Assembly (NCBI GenBank): GCA_010093685.1
Contig: MU006236.1
Span: 587,068-651,067, forward strand
Origin: Ophiobolus disseminans
Lineage: Eukaryota > Ascomycota > Dothideomycetes > Pleosporales > Phaeosphaeriaceae
Length of the DNA: 64,000 nucleotides
Reading direction: 5' to 3'
In this document: in pieces, positions 33,246 through 44,171 of the stretch
How positions within the stretch are numbered: position 1 is the stretch's first letter
Layout of the letters: the number at the start of each line of letters is the position of its first letter
The notes under the pieces: model-generated
Database searches by the model: none
Told to the model about the DNA's origin: nothing
What the model saw: only the letters and a program-made list of their open reading frames with translations
Position numbers and translations under genes: made by a program

Positions 33246-35127
33246 CTACAAGAAATACCGATATGTGATTGCACGATCGCCTAGCGCGCCCAGCTCCTCG
33301 GGCGTATACCCATTATGCGCACCCTCGGCCATCTGCCTCTCGCGCTTTGCATTAATGCGCTTGTAGTTGAAAACGAGCACCAGCAACGCGATGATACCAG
33401 CGCCAATGAAGCCGAGCTCAAGGGCGTGCCCGAGGATATAACGTGGTGCGTCTTCTGCGCGGTAGAAGTTGGAGGCCATGGCTGGAAAAAATTAGTATAG
33501 GGGCAGCACTTTCACCTTCATCATTGCAGAGTACATACCTCCAGCGAGATTGCCTACAGCTATTTGAATGGCCTGCCCTGTCGCTCTCTTCGTTGAGCCC
33601 GCAAGATCTAGGAGAAGGTCAGTATAACCCATCTCGTTCATCCTGAGCCAAAAACTTACTATTTGACAGCCACGTGATATTTCCTAAAACCACATTAGCG
33701 AGGATAGCCAGGAGGTGATAGGACAACTAACCTGGGAACGCTGGATACAACGCACATGTCGCGATAAATACGCCAGCGTAGATGACGCCGGGGGTCGCGC
33801 TCGAAACGCACATGATGAAGCCAACCGCCATGATACACAAACACACGAGGATAAACGGATAACGCTTTCCCACCCGATCACTGAACCAAGCTACCGCGAC
33901 GGCTAGCACTGAGGCTGTGATGTAGATTGGGACAGTTAGGAGTTGTGCTGTCGAGGAGGTGTATCCGAGGCCGCGGATGATGGAGGGCAGGAAGAGCGAT
34001 ATGCCGTAGAGGGGACAGACGATTCCTGGTTTGATTATCAGTGACAGTAATAGAGAAAGAGACGTTCCAACTTACCCCAATACACCCAAATATTCGTCCA
34101 AATCTGCCAGTCCAAAAATGCAGACTTGACAAACTTCCACTGGAAGCTATCGTCTTGCGCAACCCTAACCGCGCCCTCTTCTCTCTCATCCTTGAAGTCC
34201 TGGTATTTCAACCGATACACAACGAACGCCCGTTCTTCCTCCGTCAAGAATGACGCCGTCTCGGGGAAGTCGTAGAGCGTGAAATACGCAACCACCGCAA
34301 CGATGACCGTCAATATGCCCTCTAAGATGAAAATCCAGCGCCACCTATTTGAGGATATGTTAGTGAACCGTCACATCAATGTTGCTAGTAGTCACATACC
34401 CCTCAAGTCCTCCAACGCCATCCATATGCGCAATGCCGAACGCCAACAGCCCCGAAAACGCACCCGCAACACTCGCCGCACTAAAGAACAACGCCTGCCT
34501 AAACTGCGCTTCGTGCCTTGCGTACCACATAGTGATGTAATACGCCACGCCAGGGAAAAGTCCTGCTTCCGCCACGCCGAGGAAAATTCGAGCTATCAGG
34601 AGACCATGATAGCCTTGGACTATACCCATGAGCGTCATTACGATTCCCCACGCTACCATGATCGTGGGAAGCCACACGCTAGGCCGTAGCTTTTTTAGGA
34701 GAAGGTTACTGGGAACTTCGAAGGCGGCGTAAGTGAAGAAGAAAACCGTCAAGCACCAATTATACTGCGCCCCACTCATACCCAGATCTTCAACCAGCCC
34801 CTCGATCTTCGCATTTCCGATATTCCCACGGTCCAGAAACGAGAGCAGGTAGAGTAATGCGAGCATGGGAATCAAGCGCAAATCCATCTTGCGCAGAATT
34901 TTTTTCTCGTCCAGGTGTGCAAAGGACGCCATTGTGACGCCGGGCGCGGTGGCGAGCGCATCGATGCGTGCGATTTCCTCGGCTTTGGACCGCGCGGCAT
35001 GGCTTGAGACGGAGACTTTGCGTGTTTGGGTGTGCGAGTGGGTGGGTGGGTATGTGGGTGATGCGCTGCGGGAGGTGGAGGGGTTGGAGTGGCGCGAGTT
35101 GCGCTTCGTTGTGGGTTTTTCTTCCAT
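33246..35127 (-). CDS. MFS permease, allantoate permease (Dal5/ACS) family
   Basis: Six exons: 35127-34400, 34344-34076, 34025-33732, 33683-33660 (24 nt), 33607-33539 and 33481-33246, giving 539 residues. Introns of 55, 50, 48, 52 and 57 nt all have GT-AG ends and rebuild family blocks such as 'GLEG|WRWIFILEGILT', 'YWG|IVCPLYGISLFLPS' and the string NITWLSN-NLAGSTKRATG across the small exon. A ~75-residue polar N-terminus leads to 'RLIPMLALLYLLSFLDRGNI', the classic TM1 of fungal anion:cation symporters. 'GVAEAGLFPGVAYYITMWYA' is the family's TM4 block. Twelve membrane segments are expected. Relatives carry allantoate, nicotinate, pantothenate, biotin or dipeptides; the substrate cannot be assigned. 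Confidence 0.92.
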
Positions 35128-36444
35128 GGTGGGTGTTACGGGATGGTCCTGGTGTGGAAGGCAAGTTTGGTAGCGATGTCCAGTAAAGACTCAAACAAAA
35201 ATAAGAGATGTCAAATGTCAACCCAGCAAAAAATGTAGATCCAAACACCAAAGATCGTCGTACAAAGTCGACTGATTCAACCTGAAATAATGCGCAGATC
35301 ACCCCCGGGGTGCCTCTCCCCATATACCCATCCCATCCCCACGGGGTATCTTTCTCCCTGCCCTGCCTGCGATACCCGCTACCCGGCATCTACACCACAC
35401 ACGTCATCCCAAGATCAGCATCACAGTCGCCGATCAGACCACCGTTCCACGTTCTTTTGCACATGGCACACAGCGCGGGAAGTCGTCTTTCAACACTCGC
35501 CTAGGCGTACGTCAACGGCTTTATTCCCGCAGCCGGCCACTCACAGCCGCGCACGGTAAGCCTTTGACGCAACGTCAAGACTGCGCAAGCGAGCGTTGAG
35601 CCTTGGACGCCCAGTGGATAATGCGACGGTGGAGCGATAAGTGGACGTGTGGATCTGGGGAAAGGGACATGGGGAAGCGGATTGTTGAATGGGCGGGTTA
35701 GGTGGTGGTTTTTTGTGTGGAGGGATGGGTCGGGTTACTGCTTTGGAGGTGGTTGGGGTGCGCGGAAGGGGTTCCGCGGCTGTTTTGTGGGTTTGGACAT
35801 GACTGTGTTTTTGCGAGTATTTGTTCCTCCTTATCTATCACATTGATTGTTGTTCGGATAAGTTACCTTTGAGACTGTGTTACGCGATTCCTTTGGTTTC
35901 TTGGGAGCTGGGAAAAACGCGACACTGTGATGGGAGTGTTGTGTTGAGGCGAGGCTGTATATCCTCGCAGCATCATGATGTGTCAATGGCAAGACAGAGA
36001 AAAAGGGCTGGAGAGCACCAGTAGCGTAACAGGTATATAAATGACATGTTCGGATGCATTGAAGATATACAGGACTCTTCACCCCACGTTAAGTACTTCT
36101 TACTCAAATTATGATCTCACGGCTCCTGAGAGCCTGTCAGCCCTTGCGTTGAGATGATGGTGACTCGGGTTACGGATTGCAGCACTCTGATCTTCCTCAC
36201 ATTTGTTGCTCGTTGCAGCCATTCCCATTCCACTCGCATGTGCTGATCTGCAATATACAGTGCTGAGGCTTGTACACGGTGTTGTGGCCGAGTTTAGGCA
36301 CCAACGGGTTGTGTGACCGACCATCCTCAAAGTCAGCCTTGGAGGGGCCACAGCAGCATGCATATTACCACTTCCAATGTCATTTTCCAGGCAGGATTCG
36401 ACACCTGAAAGTGCTCTCTTGACACTACGCACATCATAAAAGCC
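35128..36444. other. Intergenic, divergent promoters
   Basis: 1.3 kb between the start of the Dal5-type gene and the start of the HET gene. Short overlapping frames only; a T/G-rich stretch lies at 35700-35780. I see no element ends or RNA genes. Confidence 0.5.
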
Positions 36445-38235
36445 ATGCAACAATCCGCGTACGATGACTATGATCGCGAATGGAGTTTTGATCCGACCTG
36501 CGAAATCCGCCTCCTGCGACTCGAGCGCGACATCACCAAACAACAACACTGGTCTCTCGCGGCCCCATTAAATGTGTACATTAAAAACATTCGCACTCCC
36601 TCAAGTAACTTTGCCGCTATCTCGTACGAGTGGGGAGCTTCAGAGGAACTTGCGCCCTGCACCATCGACGGCGGAGAGGCAGCAGTGCGACTGAATCTGC
36701 TTGACTTACTCAAGGCTCTCCCAATGCTCCAAGAGATGCGAAACCTCCCTAAATTGTTCTGGATAGATTCCATATGTATAAACCAGGCCAATAGCGAGGA
36801 GAAGATGCACCAAATTCGACTGCTGAAACATGTCTACAGCTACGCGCAATGCGTGCTCAGCTGGCTTAGTCCAACGGCGGATTTTTCGAACCGCGCTTTT
36901 ATATATGTTGATCGAGACGTTGGAGACCGTTCTGACGCAGCACTCGTTGATGCTTTACTCAACAGAAGGTACTGGACCAGGATCTGGATGGTGCAAGAGG
37001 TGGTTCTCGGCGCGCAGTGGTGGATTACATCTGGCTTGAATATCGTCGACGGCGACAAGCTCATCCATCTGTTTGGAAGCCCGTCGGTTCTCATGGCCAA
37101 ACACGTCTGTCGATGGAAGCAATCCAAGGCGTACAGGCTCCTCCAGGAAAGGAACGACCGGAATGTTCACGGGCCATCATCGCTTGTAACCTTGATGTTG
37201 AATTTTCATCAGCTCGATTCGAAATTCACCGTGGACAAGATTCGTGCTCTGTTGGCTTTGTGTAGGGAGGATGAATCTATCAGAGACGTGCACTATGCAT
37301 TGGCGGACATCGCGGATGAACAGACCCCTGAAAGAGAAAGAGAAAGAGACCTGGCCGAGCAGAGTCTATACCAGAGCTTAGTTCATCTAGCTCAACAATC
37401 AGCGCCCGGATGCGAGGTGAGGTCCGAAGACTATGTCGCCTTCTTCAGTGAGCTGTTGAGTAAAGATGATGGGGCGAGAACTCAACTCAAGTTGCAATAT
37501 ATCGCAGCGCGAATCAAAGCCTCTCGCCTCACCATGCCAACTGATGGTTTCGATGTCTCACTTTCACGCCGTCGAGCCGAAGCCACACCACCATCTATGA
37601 GGCTAGATCGGGATGATCAGGCATATACAGACAGAAACTATGGTCGTAGAAGCTCTACTGCTAGCTCCATCATGACGACCACAACTCGGTATACCGCAAT
37701 CGATAATTGGAGGGGTACGTCGCCATATCTCCCGTCTTCCCTAAGATCGCGGGTCGAGATTGGTCGCTATCGATCCGGGAAGGCCGGTCCTACTCGATCG
37801 GGGATTCTGCAACCCCAGCTTGGAATGATCAGCGCGCCACAATTTCTAGATACTTTCGCTGGCCCCTCGAATTTACACGCACGTGAGCGCATCAACCCCT
37901 GGGATACACGCGCACGCGAGCTCGATGAACTCGAGAATCCACGCCCCTGTTATATACGCGAACGTGTGTTCGATGACGCCCGGAATATGCGCGCACGTGA
38001 GCTCGAAGATCCCTGGGATAGACGCGCGCGTGTCTCCGATGACTGCCCGAATATACGCAAACGTGTGTTCGATAACCCCCAGGATAAACGCGAACGTGAG
38101 CTCGAGGACCTCCCCAATATACGAGAACGTGAGCTTGATAACCCTCGGAATATGCGCGCACGTGAGCTCGAAGACCCTCGAAATATGCGCGCACGTGGGC
38201 TCAAAGACCCCTGGGATAGATCGCGGTTCCGGTAG
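36445..38235 (+). CDS. HET-domain protein with C-terminal 11-residue tandem repeats
   Basis: Single-exon ORF of 596 residues, ATG at 36445. The HET domain covers ~50-210: 'NFAAISYEWGASEELAPCTI', 'LFWIDSICINQANSEEKMHQ', 'LKHVYSYAQCVLSWLSP' and 'RRYWTRIWMVQEVVLGAQWW', matching the Y-x-WG, WID-x-CINQ and W-x-QE landmarks. A helical middle region follows (~210-460), with a short ERERER run. Residues ~479-594 consist of about ten 11-residue units close to ARELEDPRNMR. HET proteins act in the cytosol and cause cell death when activated in allorecognition; C-terminal repeats often carry recognition in other families (WD40, ANK, TPR). A recognition role for this tail is inference. All landmarks are intact, unlike the HET pseudogene at 18.9-21.0 kb. 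Confidence 0.85.
   Translation: MQQSAYDDYDREWSFDPTCEIRLLRLERDITKQQHWSLAAPLNVYIKNIRTPSSNFAAISYEWGASEELAPCTIDGGEAAVRLNLLDLLKALPMLQEMRNLPKLFWIDSICINQANSEEKMHQIRLLKHVYSYAQCVLSWLSPTADFSNRAFIYVDRDVGDRSDAALVDALLNRRYWTRIWMVQEVVLGAQWWITSGLNIVDGDKLIHLFGSPSVLMAKHVCRWKQSKAYRLLQERNDRNVHGPSSLVTLMLNFHQLDSKFTVDKIRALLALCREDESIRDVHYALADIADEQTPERERERDLAEQSLYQSLVHLAQQSAPGCEVRSEDYVAFFSELLSKDDGARTQLKLQYIAARIKASRLTMPTDGFDVSLSRRRAEATPPSMRLDRDDQAYTDRNYGRRSSTASSIMTTTTRYTAIDNWRGTSPYLPSSLRSRVEIGRYRSGKAGPTRSGILQPQLGMISAPQFLDTFAGPSNLHARERINPWDTRARELDELENPRPCYIRERVFDDARNMRARELEDPWDRRARVSDDCPNIRKRVFDNPQDKRERELEDLPNIRERELDNPRNMRARELEDPRNMRARGLKDPWDRSRFR
37879..38226 (+). repeat. 33-bp coding minisatellite, about 10 copies
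   Basis: Units of 33 bp encode variants of (A/E/K)R-x-x-x-(D/E)(D/N)-x-x-x-R, e.g. ARELEDPWDRR, KRVFDNPQDKR, ERELEDLPNIR. One early unit is expanded (16 residues) and the last is one residue short. Many units share the core GCACGTGAGCTCGAAGA. Confidence 0.9.
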
Positions 38236-38705
38236 ACGTCGCGATCTTTGTCGATCCTGCAAAAGGCTGAATGAGGCTGGCGAAGGCCCAGTTGGGTGAT
38301 GATGGCGGACGTCTTGTAAGGAATGATTCCTGTGTAAAGGATAGAGCATATCTTCTGTTTTGACACTGCACTCTATTGTTATCTTAGTACTGTCAGCGTA
38401 ACGTGACTCGAACACGGGAATAGAACATTCGATCTTGTATGCATTCTCTCCTGTCATTCAATGTCAATGAGGGAGTAATGCTGACCTACAAAGTCGTCAA
38501 TGTGGTGGCTCGGTGACACGTATGGCTGGCATTTCTAACCGCCGGGCCTGTCAATGTTTGCATTAGAGGACGCTCCTGCGACTGGGAGCTGAGCGAGTAT
38601 GATCTAAAGCAGTCCGGTCCAAGGATCTTCGCTGCAATGATCTGCACATCGTCGTAAGCCACCCGCTGAGCCTCGAAAAGCCACATCCACACCGCGTAAT
38701 CGTAT

Positions 38706-38881
38706 AAGCACCGGTACTTGGTGTTGTAGTAATTCGTGTCCTGGCCTTACTAGATCTTGTCTATCCTCAGAACTCTTCTATAGATGAATTATAGTCCCAA
38801 AGTGTTATGAGGACACACAGGAGCTTTGTTGGAACCTGGGTAGCGGGACACAAATTCTTGCAACACCTCATGCCGGTGGTT
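38706..38881. mobile_element. MITE-like foldback element, copy A
   Basis: A 176-bp element with imperfect terminal inverted repeats of ~38 bp (about 28 of 38 positions pair by eye). The left arm contains GTGTTGTAGTAATTCGTGTCC and the right arm GGGACACAAATTCTTGCAAC. A second internal inverted pair is TTGTCTATCCTCA against TGAGGACACACAGG. It is collinear with the intron of the FAD oxidase at 50131-50294. No open reading frame and no clear target-site duplication is visible. Confidence 0.65.
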
Positions 38882-40836
38882 TCGGCGTCGATCATCGCTT
38901 GTTCAGACCTCATGCTGATGTTTCATTTACGTCGGGGCGACGGCGGGCCTAGATACCGCCCTCGAGATGTCACAGCTCTTGAGCCAAGACCTTGCTTGCA
39001 ACCTTATCCCCAGCGGAAGGGGTCGATCTTGCACAGATGAGGTCGCGTGTCGTACACACTTCACTGCCAAGATGATCTGCTCTCTTGGCACGGCACTCCC
39101 GCGCGCCCATGATCGATTGTCCTCTCGTGGAGTCAGGAGTCAGAAACCGTGGGTGTGCCACAACCTAAGGTCAGCGGGCGGTTCTTGATCACATCAAGCA
39201 AGATGTCTTGTCGGAAGAAGCTTCCTTGTCCGGTCAACTGCGTCATCCTTGCAGAACGATGTTTCGTCTGAGATTGGATGGTGCACGTCCAAGACGGATA
39301 GAAACATCGAGACGAGGCTTTGAGAATGTCTGGTTTTGGGGACACCCGTAGAAGAGGCATACACTCCAGTGCTAGGGGATGTCATTTGTAGGGTTCGTAC
39401 GTGTGCGCAGTGTGTTGTCCACGCCAAGCCATGGATGTCTCATCTTCTGCAAGTTCCGTCGGCACTCGCAAGATAGCATCTAGGTGATCAGCTGCGTTGG
39501 TGTTCAATCTCCCTTGATTGCCATCCCACGATGCTAGACGCAAGTCATTGGTCGCCAAGCGCGGAGGATTGCAGTAAATGATGCCCAGACTCCCCGCAGC
39601 GCCAAGGGTGGTGCAATGGGGATGTCGTTCGCAAAGATATTGCCAAGTCTGCGGAACCGACAAGTTGAATGTTGTGATACTGTGTGTATAGTGAGTAACA
39701 TAGGACCAGGACCCGACGGCAAAGGACGATGGTTTTGGTGCGCATTTTCCTTGCGACAAGACCCGAAGAACGAGAACTGTAAGTGGTGGGAGTCTGGGGC
39801 CGTCGCTGAGAACATGCTTCAATCAGCTGCGTGCAGGCCCGATATTGTCGAAGACCAGTAGAGGGCACGGGTCAGCATGAGGTAGCGGACGTCCTCACCG
39901 TCGCCATACTTGTTCGGGAGAGACTGAGACCGGACTCTAAAATGAAGACGTGAAACACGGAGGGAACGCAGCAGATGATAGGGGGAATTGTGTGTCGTGG
40001 TCTTTGACCGATGGTCGACGTTGATGAGGCTCCCAGCTCTGGAAGGAGCGTGGCATTGTGACTTCCTTCCGAGGTCGGCAACCCCACAAAAGCAAAGCAC
40101 GAGCCTCAAACAAAAGAGGAGCCGATCCACTCCAATTTCCGCAGCACAACGTGTGCAACGCTGAGGGGCCAGAAAAGAAGCATTTCGCTACTGCAGGTGC
40201 GCGGTATGTGACTGTGGGGACAGACGGGAAAGGAAACCAGTCGCTTGACTGCATGTCTGATTTGGACGTGAGACTCACCGCCGTACCTGTTTTGCGGCTT
40301 AACGAGAGGAGGCGAGAATGAGGCGAACATCGCTGGACTCTGAGAGGCGCAATGCTTCCTTCCGAGAGAGCGCCCTCGTCTCGGGGGAGTCGTGCTCCAC
40401 CGCTCGTTTCAGTATGGCATTCGCGTCTTCCAACAAGTGCTCACTTGCTGCTCTATCGCCATTCCAGCCCAAGGGTCCGTGGTCGAAGATGCAGACACCT
40501 GCAGGGTGCATGAGGTGACACGAACCCCGCAATAGCTCTGGGGAGCGACCAGGGCAGGCCCAGCGGCGACGGAACACATGCAGACAATCAATCGGGCCTC
40601 GTGTGATAGCGACTGTCGATATGAAGGTGTGCCAGTGACGACAGACTTGGGAGACATGATTGTTCGGAAAGACTCCCCATGTCAAAGGCGGGGAGAGGGC
40701 GTCTTCATCGACTGGGGTTACGAAGACCCCCACGATGCTTGTCGCAAGCAGCGGCAAACGTCTGGCCAAGCTTTGGATAAGAACGCCATAAGCCGGGGTC
40801 GACGTCCAGCATCACGCTCTGGCGTCGTCAGTCAGC

Positions 40837-40874
40837 GCTCCAAACCGCAGCCCGAGCTCCAAACCGCAGCCCGA
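40837..40874. repeat. 19-bp tandem duplication
   Basis: Two exact adjacent copies of a 19-mer starting GCTCCAAACCGCAG, at 40837 and 40856, in noncoding sequence. Confidence 0.85.
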
Positions 40875-41230
40875 GGCGCAAGATTGCAGCGGAACGAATC
40901 GTGGTTGCAGAGCTTGGAGGCATGCATTGCGGCCAGAATTGTTACGAGAAAGCCTCGATGCCTGCAGCAGGCTACGCAGTGATAGAAGGCGACTGCGGTA
41001 TTTAATGGTTCGGATACGGTCAGCATCGTCCACTCCCGGGAACGGCATCACCCATCAGACGGCGGACGAGAGACGGTTCGTGTTTCTAAAAGGAGGACAC
41101 TGTCGTTCGCGGTATATTACGTTTCCGCCCATGTTGCAAGCCGGAGTTGCACCTGGTGAAGAGGTACATTCCAGCGACGGCGCAAATGGACGGGCACCCG
41201 CATCCAGACCATCCTGATACCAAGCTTCTG

Positions 41231-41253
41231 GCGATTGCGATTGCGATTGCGAT
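41231..41253. repeat. GCGATT hexanucleotide microsatellite
   Basis: Nearly four perfect copies of GCGATT in noncoding DNA upstream of the kinase gene. Confidence 0.85.
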
Positions 41254-41493
41254 CCTCGATGCACATCATGCTCTGCGACTCCTTGTGTCAGTACAAGGTC
41301 CGGGGACGCTGTTCGGTGTGGTATGGCACACAGGGCCGGCCTGGGCGCCCTCACCACCTGCATCCGATCTGCAGGTGCGCTCAGGCTGTGGGGGTTGCGT
41401 GTGTGTGCGCAGGGGACGGCCGGGGCTGGCGTGAAATAAGTGTACTATTAGACGCTCCAGTCGGGGCTGCAGCACTGCCATTACTTTGGAGCC

Positions 41494-41500
41494 TATATAT
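41494..41500 (+). promoter_or_regulatory. TATA-like box, possible kinase promoter
   Basis: TATATAT lies ~545 nt upstream of the kinase ATG, followed by pyrimidine-rich sequence. If used, the leader would be about 500 nt, within the range of fungal regulatory kinases. Confidence 0.3.
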
Positions 41501-42044
41501 CGTCCCAGCTCCCCCTGGATCGACCCGCCTTTCCGCGGCTTACCTTTTGCGCATTTTGGATGTTTAGCGGCGGAGGCCGGTGGTCTAGCAGTACTAAAAG
41601 TGTCGTGTTGGCCCTTTGTCTGGGTTGCTATTCCGTCCTCACGACTCGAGCCGCAAGCGAAGGAACCCCGGGCGAATAAGACGTCACAGCCCGCACTTCC
41701 CTATACCAAGGTTGCACCCCTCCAAACCTCATAGCGTGGTTGCAAGCACATATTCAAACAATTCTCTTGGTTCACATCTCTCTTTGCCAGTTGATAACCA
41801 GACACCTCGTTGTGTGAATGGCTCTTTCACAGTTGCAGCACTTCCACTACCCACCGCTCCTTCTTCCCACTTTACACAGGCACTCGCCCAAGTCGCTTGA
41901 GACGTCGTACCATCAACCCAATTCCCTCCAGCGAGCTTAGTATCCAGCATTATTCTCGGGCCCTTCCATGCTCCTGGCTATATTCGCAGTATTTTCACAT
42001 TGGACCTTGCGCGATTATTCTGGTACCGATAGCCCACCGTTACT

Positions 42045-44171
42045 ATGCCGGAAATTGCATCACAAGCGCCCGATCTGGCCATATCCTTCCATCTACCCAC
42101 ACTCTCGGATCGCCTGCAACATCGGGATCAACGCATGGTCGAATATCACTACCCAATCGAAGAGGAGGACGAGAGCATTGGTACCGCAAGCGAGCCTGCA
42201 GAACCGACTACGCCAACGAGTCACACCAGCGAGAGCATGCCTTTCTCAAATCCCTTTCGCCACGATGATCACGTCGACGATGTGTTTGCGACGCAGAAAC
42301 CCACCACGAACGATATGCTGACCACTCCGCTGCCACAAGATACGCTTCGACCAACACCTACGCCCTTCACCACTCGGAGTCGTCAGAACACACCTCCGCA
42401 GGGGGATCAATCGTCGCCGGAAAAATCTGGACTGGGAAAGCGTGTGGGTTCGTTTGTACGGAGCAGGTTACTAAGGGGCAAGGATAACCAACAAGAGAAT
42501 TCAACCAGGCCAGGTCAGGAGGCGTCGCAAAGACTATCACACACAATCAAAACTACCAACATCGTCAAGACAGGCGTAGATGGACCGGCAGAAGTGGCTA
42601 CACCAGCAGTGGATATTCCGAAGCAAAGTCGAAGACTCAGCTCCTTCTCACTGACACGACGATCTGACAGATCATCCCGAGCAAATTCACCACCAATAAC
42701 AGGCTCGCCTACCAGCATGTTGGACTCCGCCGATAGGAGAGTGAACCTTGGAAGGAAGCCCGCCTCGTCTATCGCGCTTTCCAGCATGGACAAACCCCGT
42801 CCTGGCATCACTTGGGCAGGCAGCAGTGCCGTAAAGCCACCAAAGACGAAACACGGATGGACACGGAGACGATCGGCCAGTCAAGAGCAGGTGCCGCGTA
42901 TGATACCCCACGACGACGAGAAACCAACAGCTGGCATGTTGAACACCTTCTCCAAGCCCGCCAATGAGGGTGTGGGTATGAAGGCACGTCGACTCAGTCT
43001 CAACCTGCCTGACGAGTTCATCATCGACTGGTGCGACCTCGACAAGGAGTTCAAGAGCTCGAGTCTCATGCCTGGCAAGAGGGGAAAGCTCCTGGGCAAG
43101 GGCGCTACTTCCGAAGTTCGAATCATGGCTCGTAAACATGCGACAGCAAGGGACGAAGAACTAGTGGCCGTGAAAGAGTTTAGGGAACGCGACCAGGCCG
43201 AGACGGAGGACGACTATATTATGAAGATCAAGTCGGAGTATAGCATCGCGAAAAGCCTGCACCATCCAAACATTGTTGAGACGGTACGACTATGCACCAA
43301 CCGAGGCCGCTGGGATCACGTGATGGAGTTTTGCTCCTATGGCGAGATTTACTCTTTGGTCGAACGCAAGCTGTTTGCGGGTGGTGTTGAGGGGTACTAC
43401 AGCCGAGATGATCGGTTATGTTTCTTCAAGCAATTGCTTCGTGGGGTGGACTACCTGCACTGCCACGGCATCGCCCATCGCGATATCAAGCTTGAGAACC
43501 TGCTCCTTAGCAAGGATGGTCATCTAAAGATTTCCGATTTCGGCGTTGCAGAGGTCTTCAGCGGAGAGCATCCTGGCCTACGCGCATCAGGCGGTGAATG
43601 TGGCAAGAACATGGGAGACATACGTTTGTCGGCTCCAGGAATCTGCGGCAGTCTCCCATACATCGCACCTGAAGTCCTTGAGAAGAGCGACGCCTACGAC
43701 CCTCGCCCGCTCGACATCTGGTCTTGCGCCATCGTGTACTTGACCATAACGTTCGGAGGTTGCCCATGGCAAGCCGCAAAGACAGAGTTCGAGTACTATG
43801 CCCGGTTCAAGAGAGGCTGGACTGAGTGGCTTGCAGAGCATCCTGACGGCCAAATATCAGATGGTCCAGATGGTCACCCCAAATGCGGCAAACTCTTCAG
43901 CTTAATCGAACCACCTTCTATTAAGCGCCTCATCCTCAAGATGTTACATCCCATCCCCAACAAGCGCATTACGATACGCGAAGTCATGAGAACGGCTTGT
44001 ATTCGAAACATAAACTGCTGCTGTCCAGAGACGTACGACGAGCCAAAGGTTGTGTTTGACGCAGCAAAATCGGGCCAGAGCGTAAAGTTCGGGCCCTCGA
44101 AGAAATTCCTGCACCACCACATTCCGCCAAAGCAGGAGAACAAGGTCGGAAAGGCTATCAAGCCATTCTAG
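42045..44171 (+). CDS. Ser/Thr protein kinase, HAL4(SAT4)/HAL5-type
   Basis: Single exon of 708 residues, ATG at 42045. The first ~325 residues are disordered and rich in Ser, Thr, Pro and basic patches. The kinase domain (~345-670) has the Gly loop 'LLGKGATSEVRIM', the Lys of 'VAVKEF' (K377), 'AHRDIKLENLLL' with D480, the DFG Asp D498, the 'GSLPYIAPEVL' activation-segment end and 'DIWSCAIVYLT'. All catalytic residues are present. The motif order and the C-terminal 'MLHPIPNKRITIREVM' block resemble the fungal HAL/NPR kinases that stabilise K+ and nutrient transporters at the plasma membrane; the precise orthology (Hal4 versus another member such as Oca2 or Hrk1) is not resolved here. Many basic Ser sites suggest control by phosphorylation. 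Confidence 0.9.
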   Translation: MPEIASQAPDLAISFHLPTLSDRLQHRDQRMVEYHYPIEEEDESIGTASEPAEPTTPTSHTSESMPFSNPFRHDDHVDDVFATQKPTTNDMLTTPLPQDTLRPTPTPFTTRSRQNTPPQGDQSSPEKSGLGKRVGSFVRSRLLRGKDNQQENSTRPGQEASQRLSHTIKTTNIVKTGVDGPAEVATPAVDIPKQSRRLSSFSLTRRSDRSSRANSPPITGSPTSMLDSADRRVNLGRKPASSIALSSMDKPRPGITWAGSSAVKPPKTKHGWTRRRSASQEQVPRMIPHDDEKPTAGMLNTFSKPANEGVGMKARRLSLNLPDEFIIDWCDLDKEFKSSSLMPGKRGKLLGKGATSEVRIMARKHATARDEELVAVKEFRERDQAETEDDYIMKIKSEYSIAKSLHHPNIVETVRLCTNRGRWDHVMEFCSYGEIYSLVERKLFAGGVEGYYSRDDRLCFFKQLLRGVDYLHCHGIAHRDIKLENLLLSKDGHLKISDFGVAEVFSGEHPGLRASGGECGKNMGDIRLSAPGICGSLPYIAPEVLEKSDAYDPRPLDIWSCAIVYLTITFGGCPWQAAKTEFEYYARFKRGWTEWLAEHPDGQISDGPDGHPKCGKLFSLIEPPSIKRLILKMLHPIPNKRITIREVMRTACIRNINCCCPETYDEPKVVFDAAKSGQSVKFGPSKKFLHHHIPPKQENKVGKAIKPF

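Larger units (their letters stand above)
38236..42044. other. Long intergenic region with MITE-like copy
   Basis: 3.8 kb between the HET gene and the kinase. It contains the foldback element at 38706-38881 and two short tandem repeats (listed). Open frames of 146-156 codons on the minus strand (39382-39822 and 40299-40769) have no domain I recognise. A short minus-strand frame at 38486-38692 beside the element might be a gene remnant. Confidence 0.45.

Noticed and set aside
38401..38430. T-loop-like GTTCGAGTC on the minus strand
   Set aside because: No matching D-arm, anticodon arm or acceptor stem could be found around it, so no tRNA is called.
37873..38457. 194-codon antisense ORF over the HET tail
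   Set aside because: Explained by the 33-bp repeat, which leaves several phases open; the sense frame carries the HET domain.
40299..40769. 156-codon minus-strand ORF with a faint F-box-like phrase
   Set aside because: A single short resemblance is not enough; no further LRR or F-box pattern.
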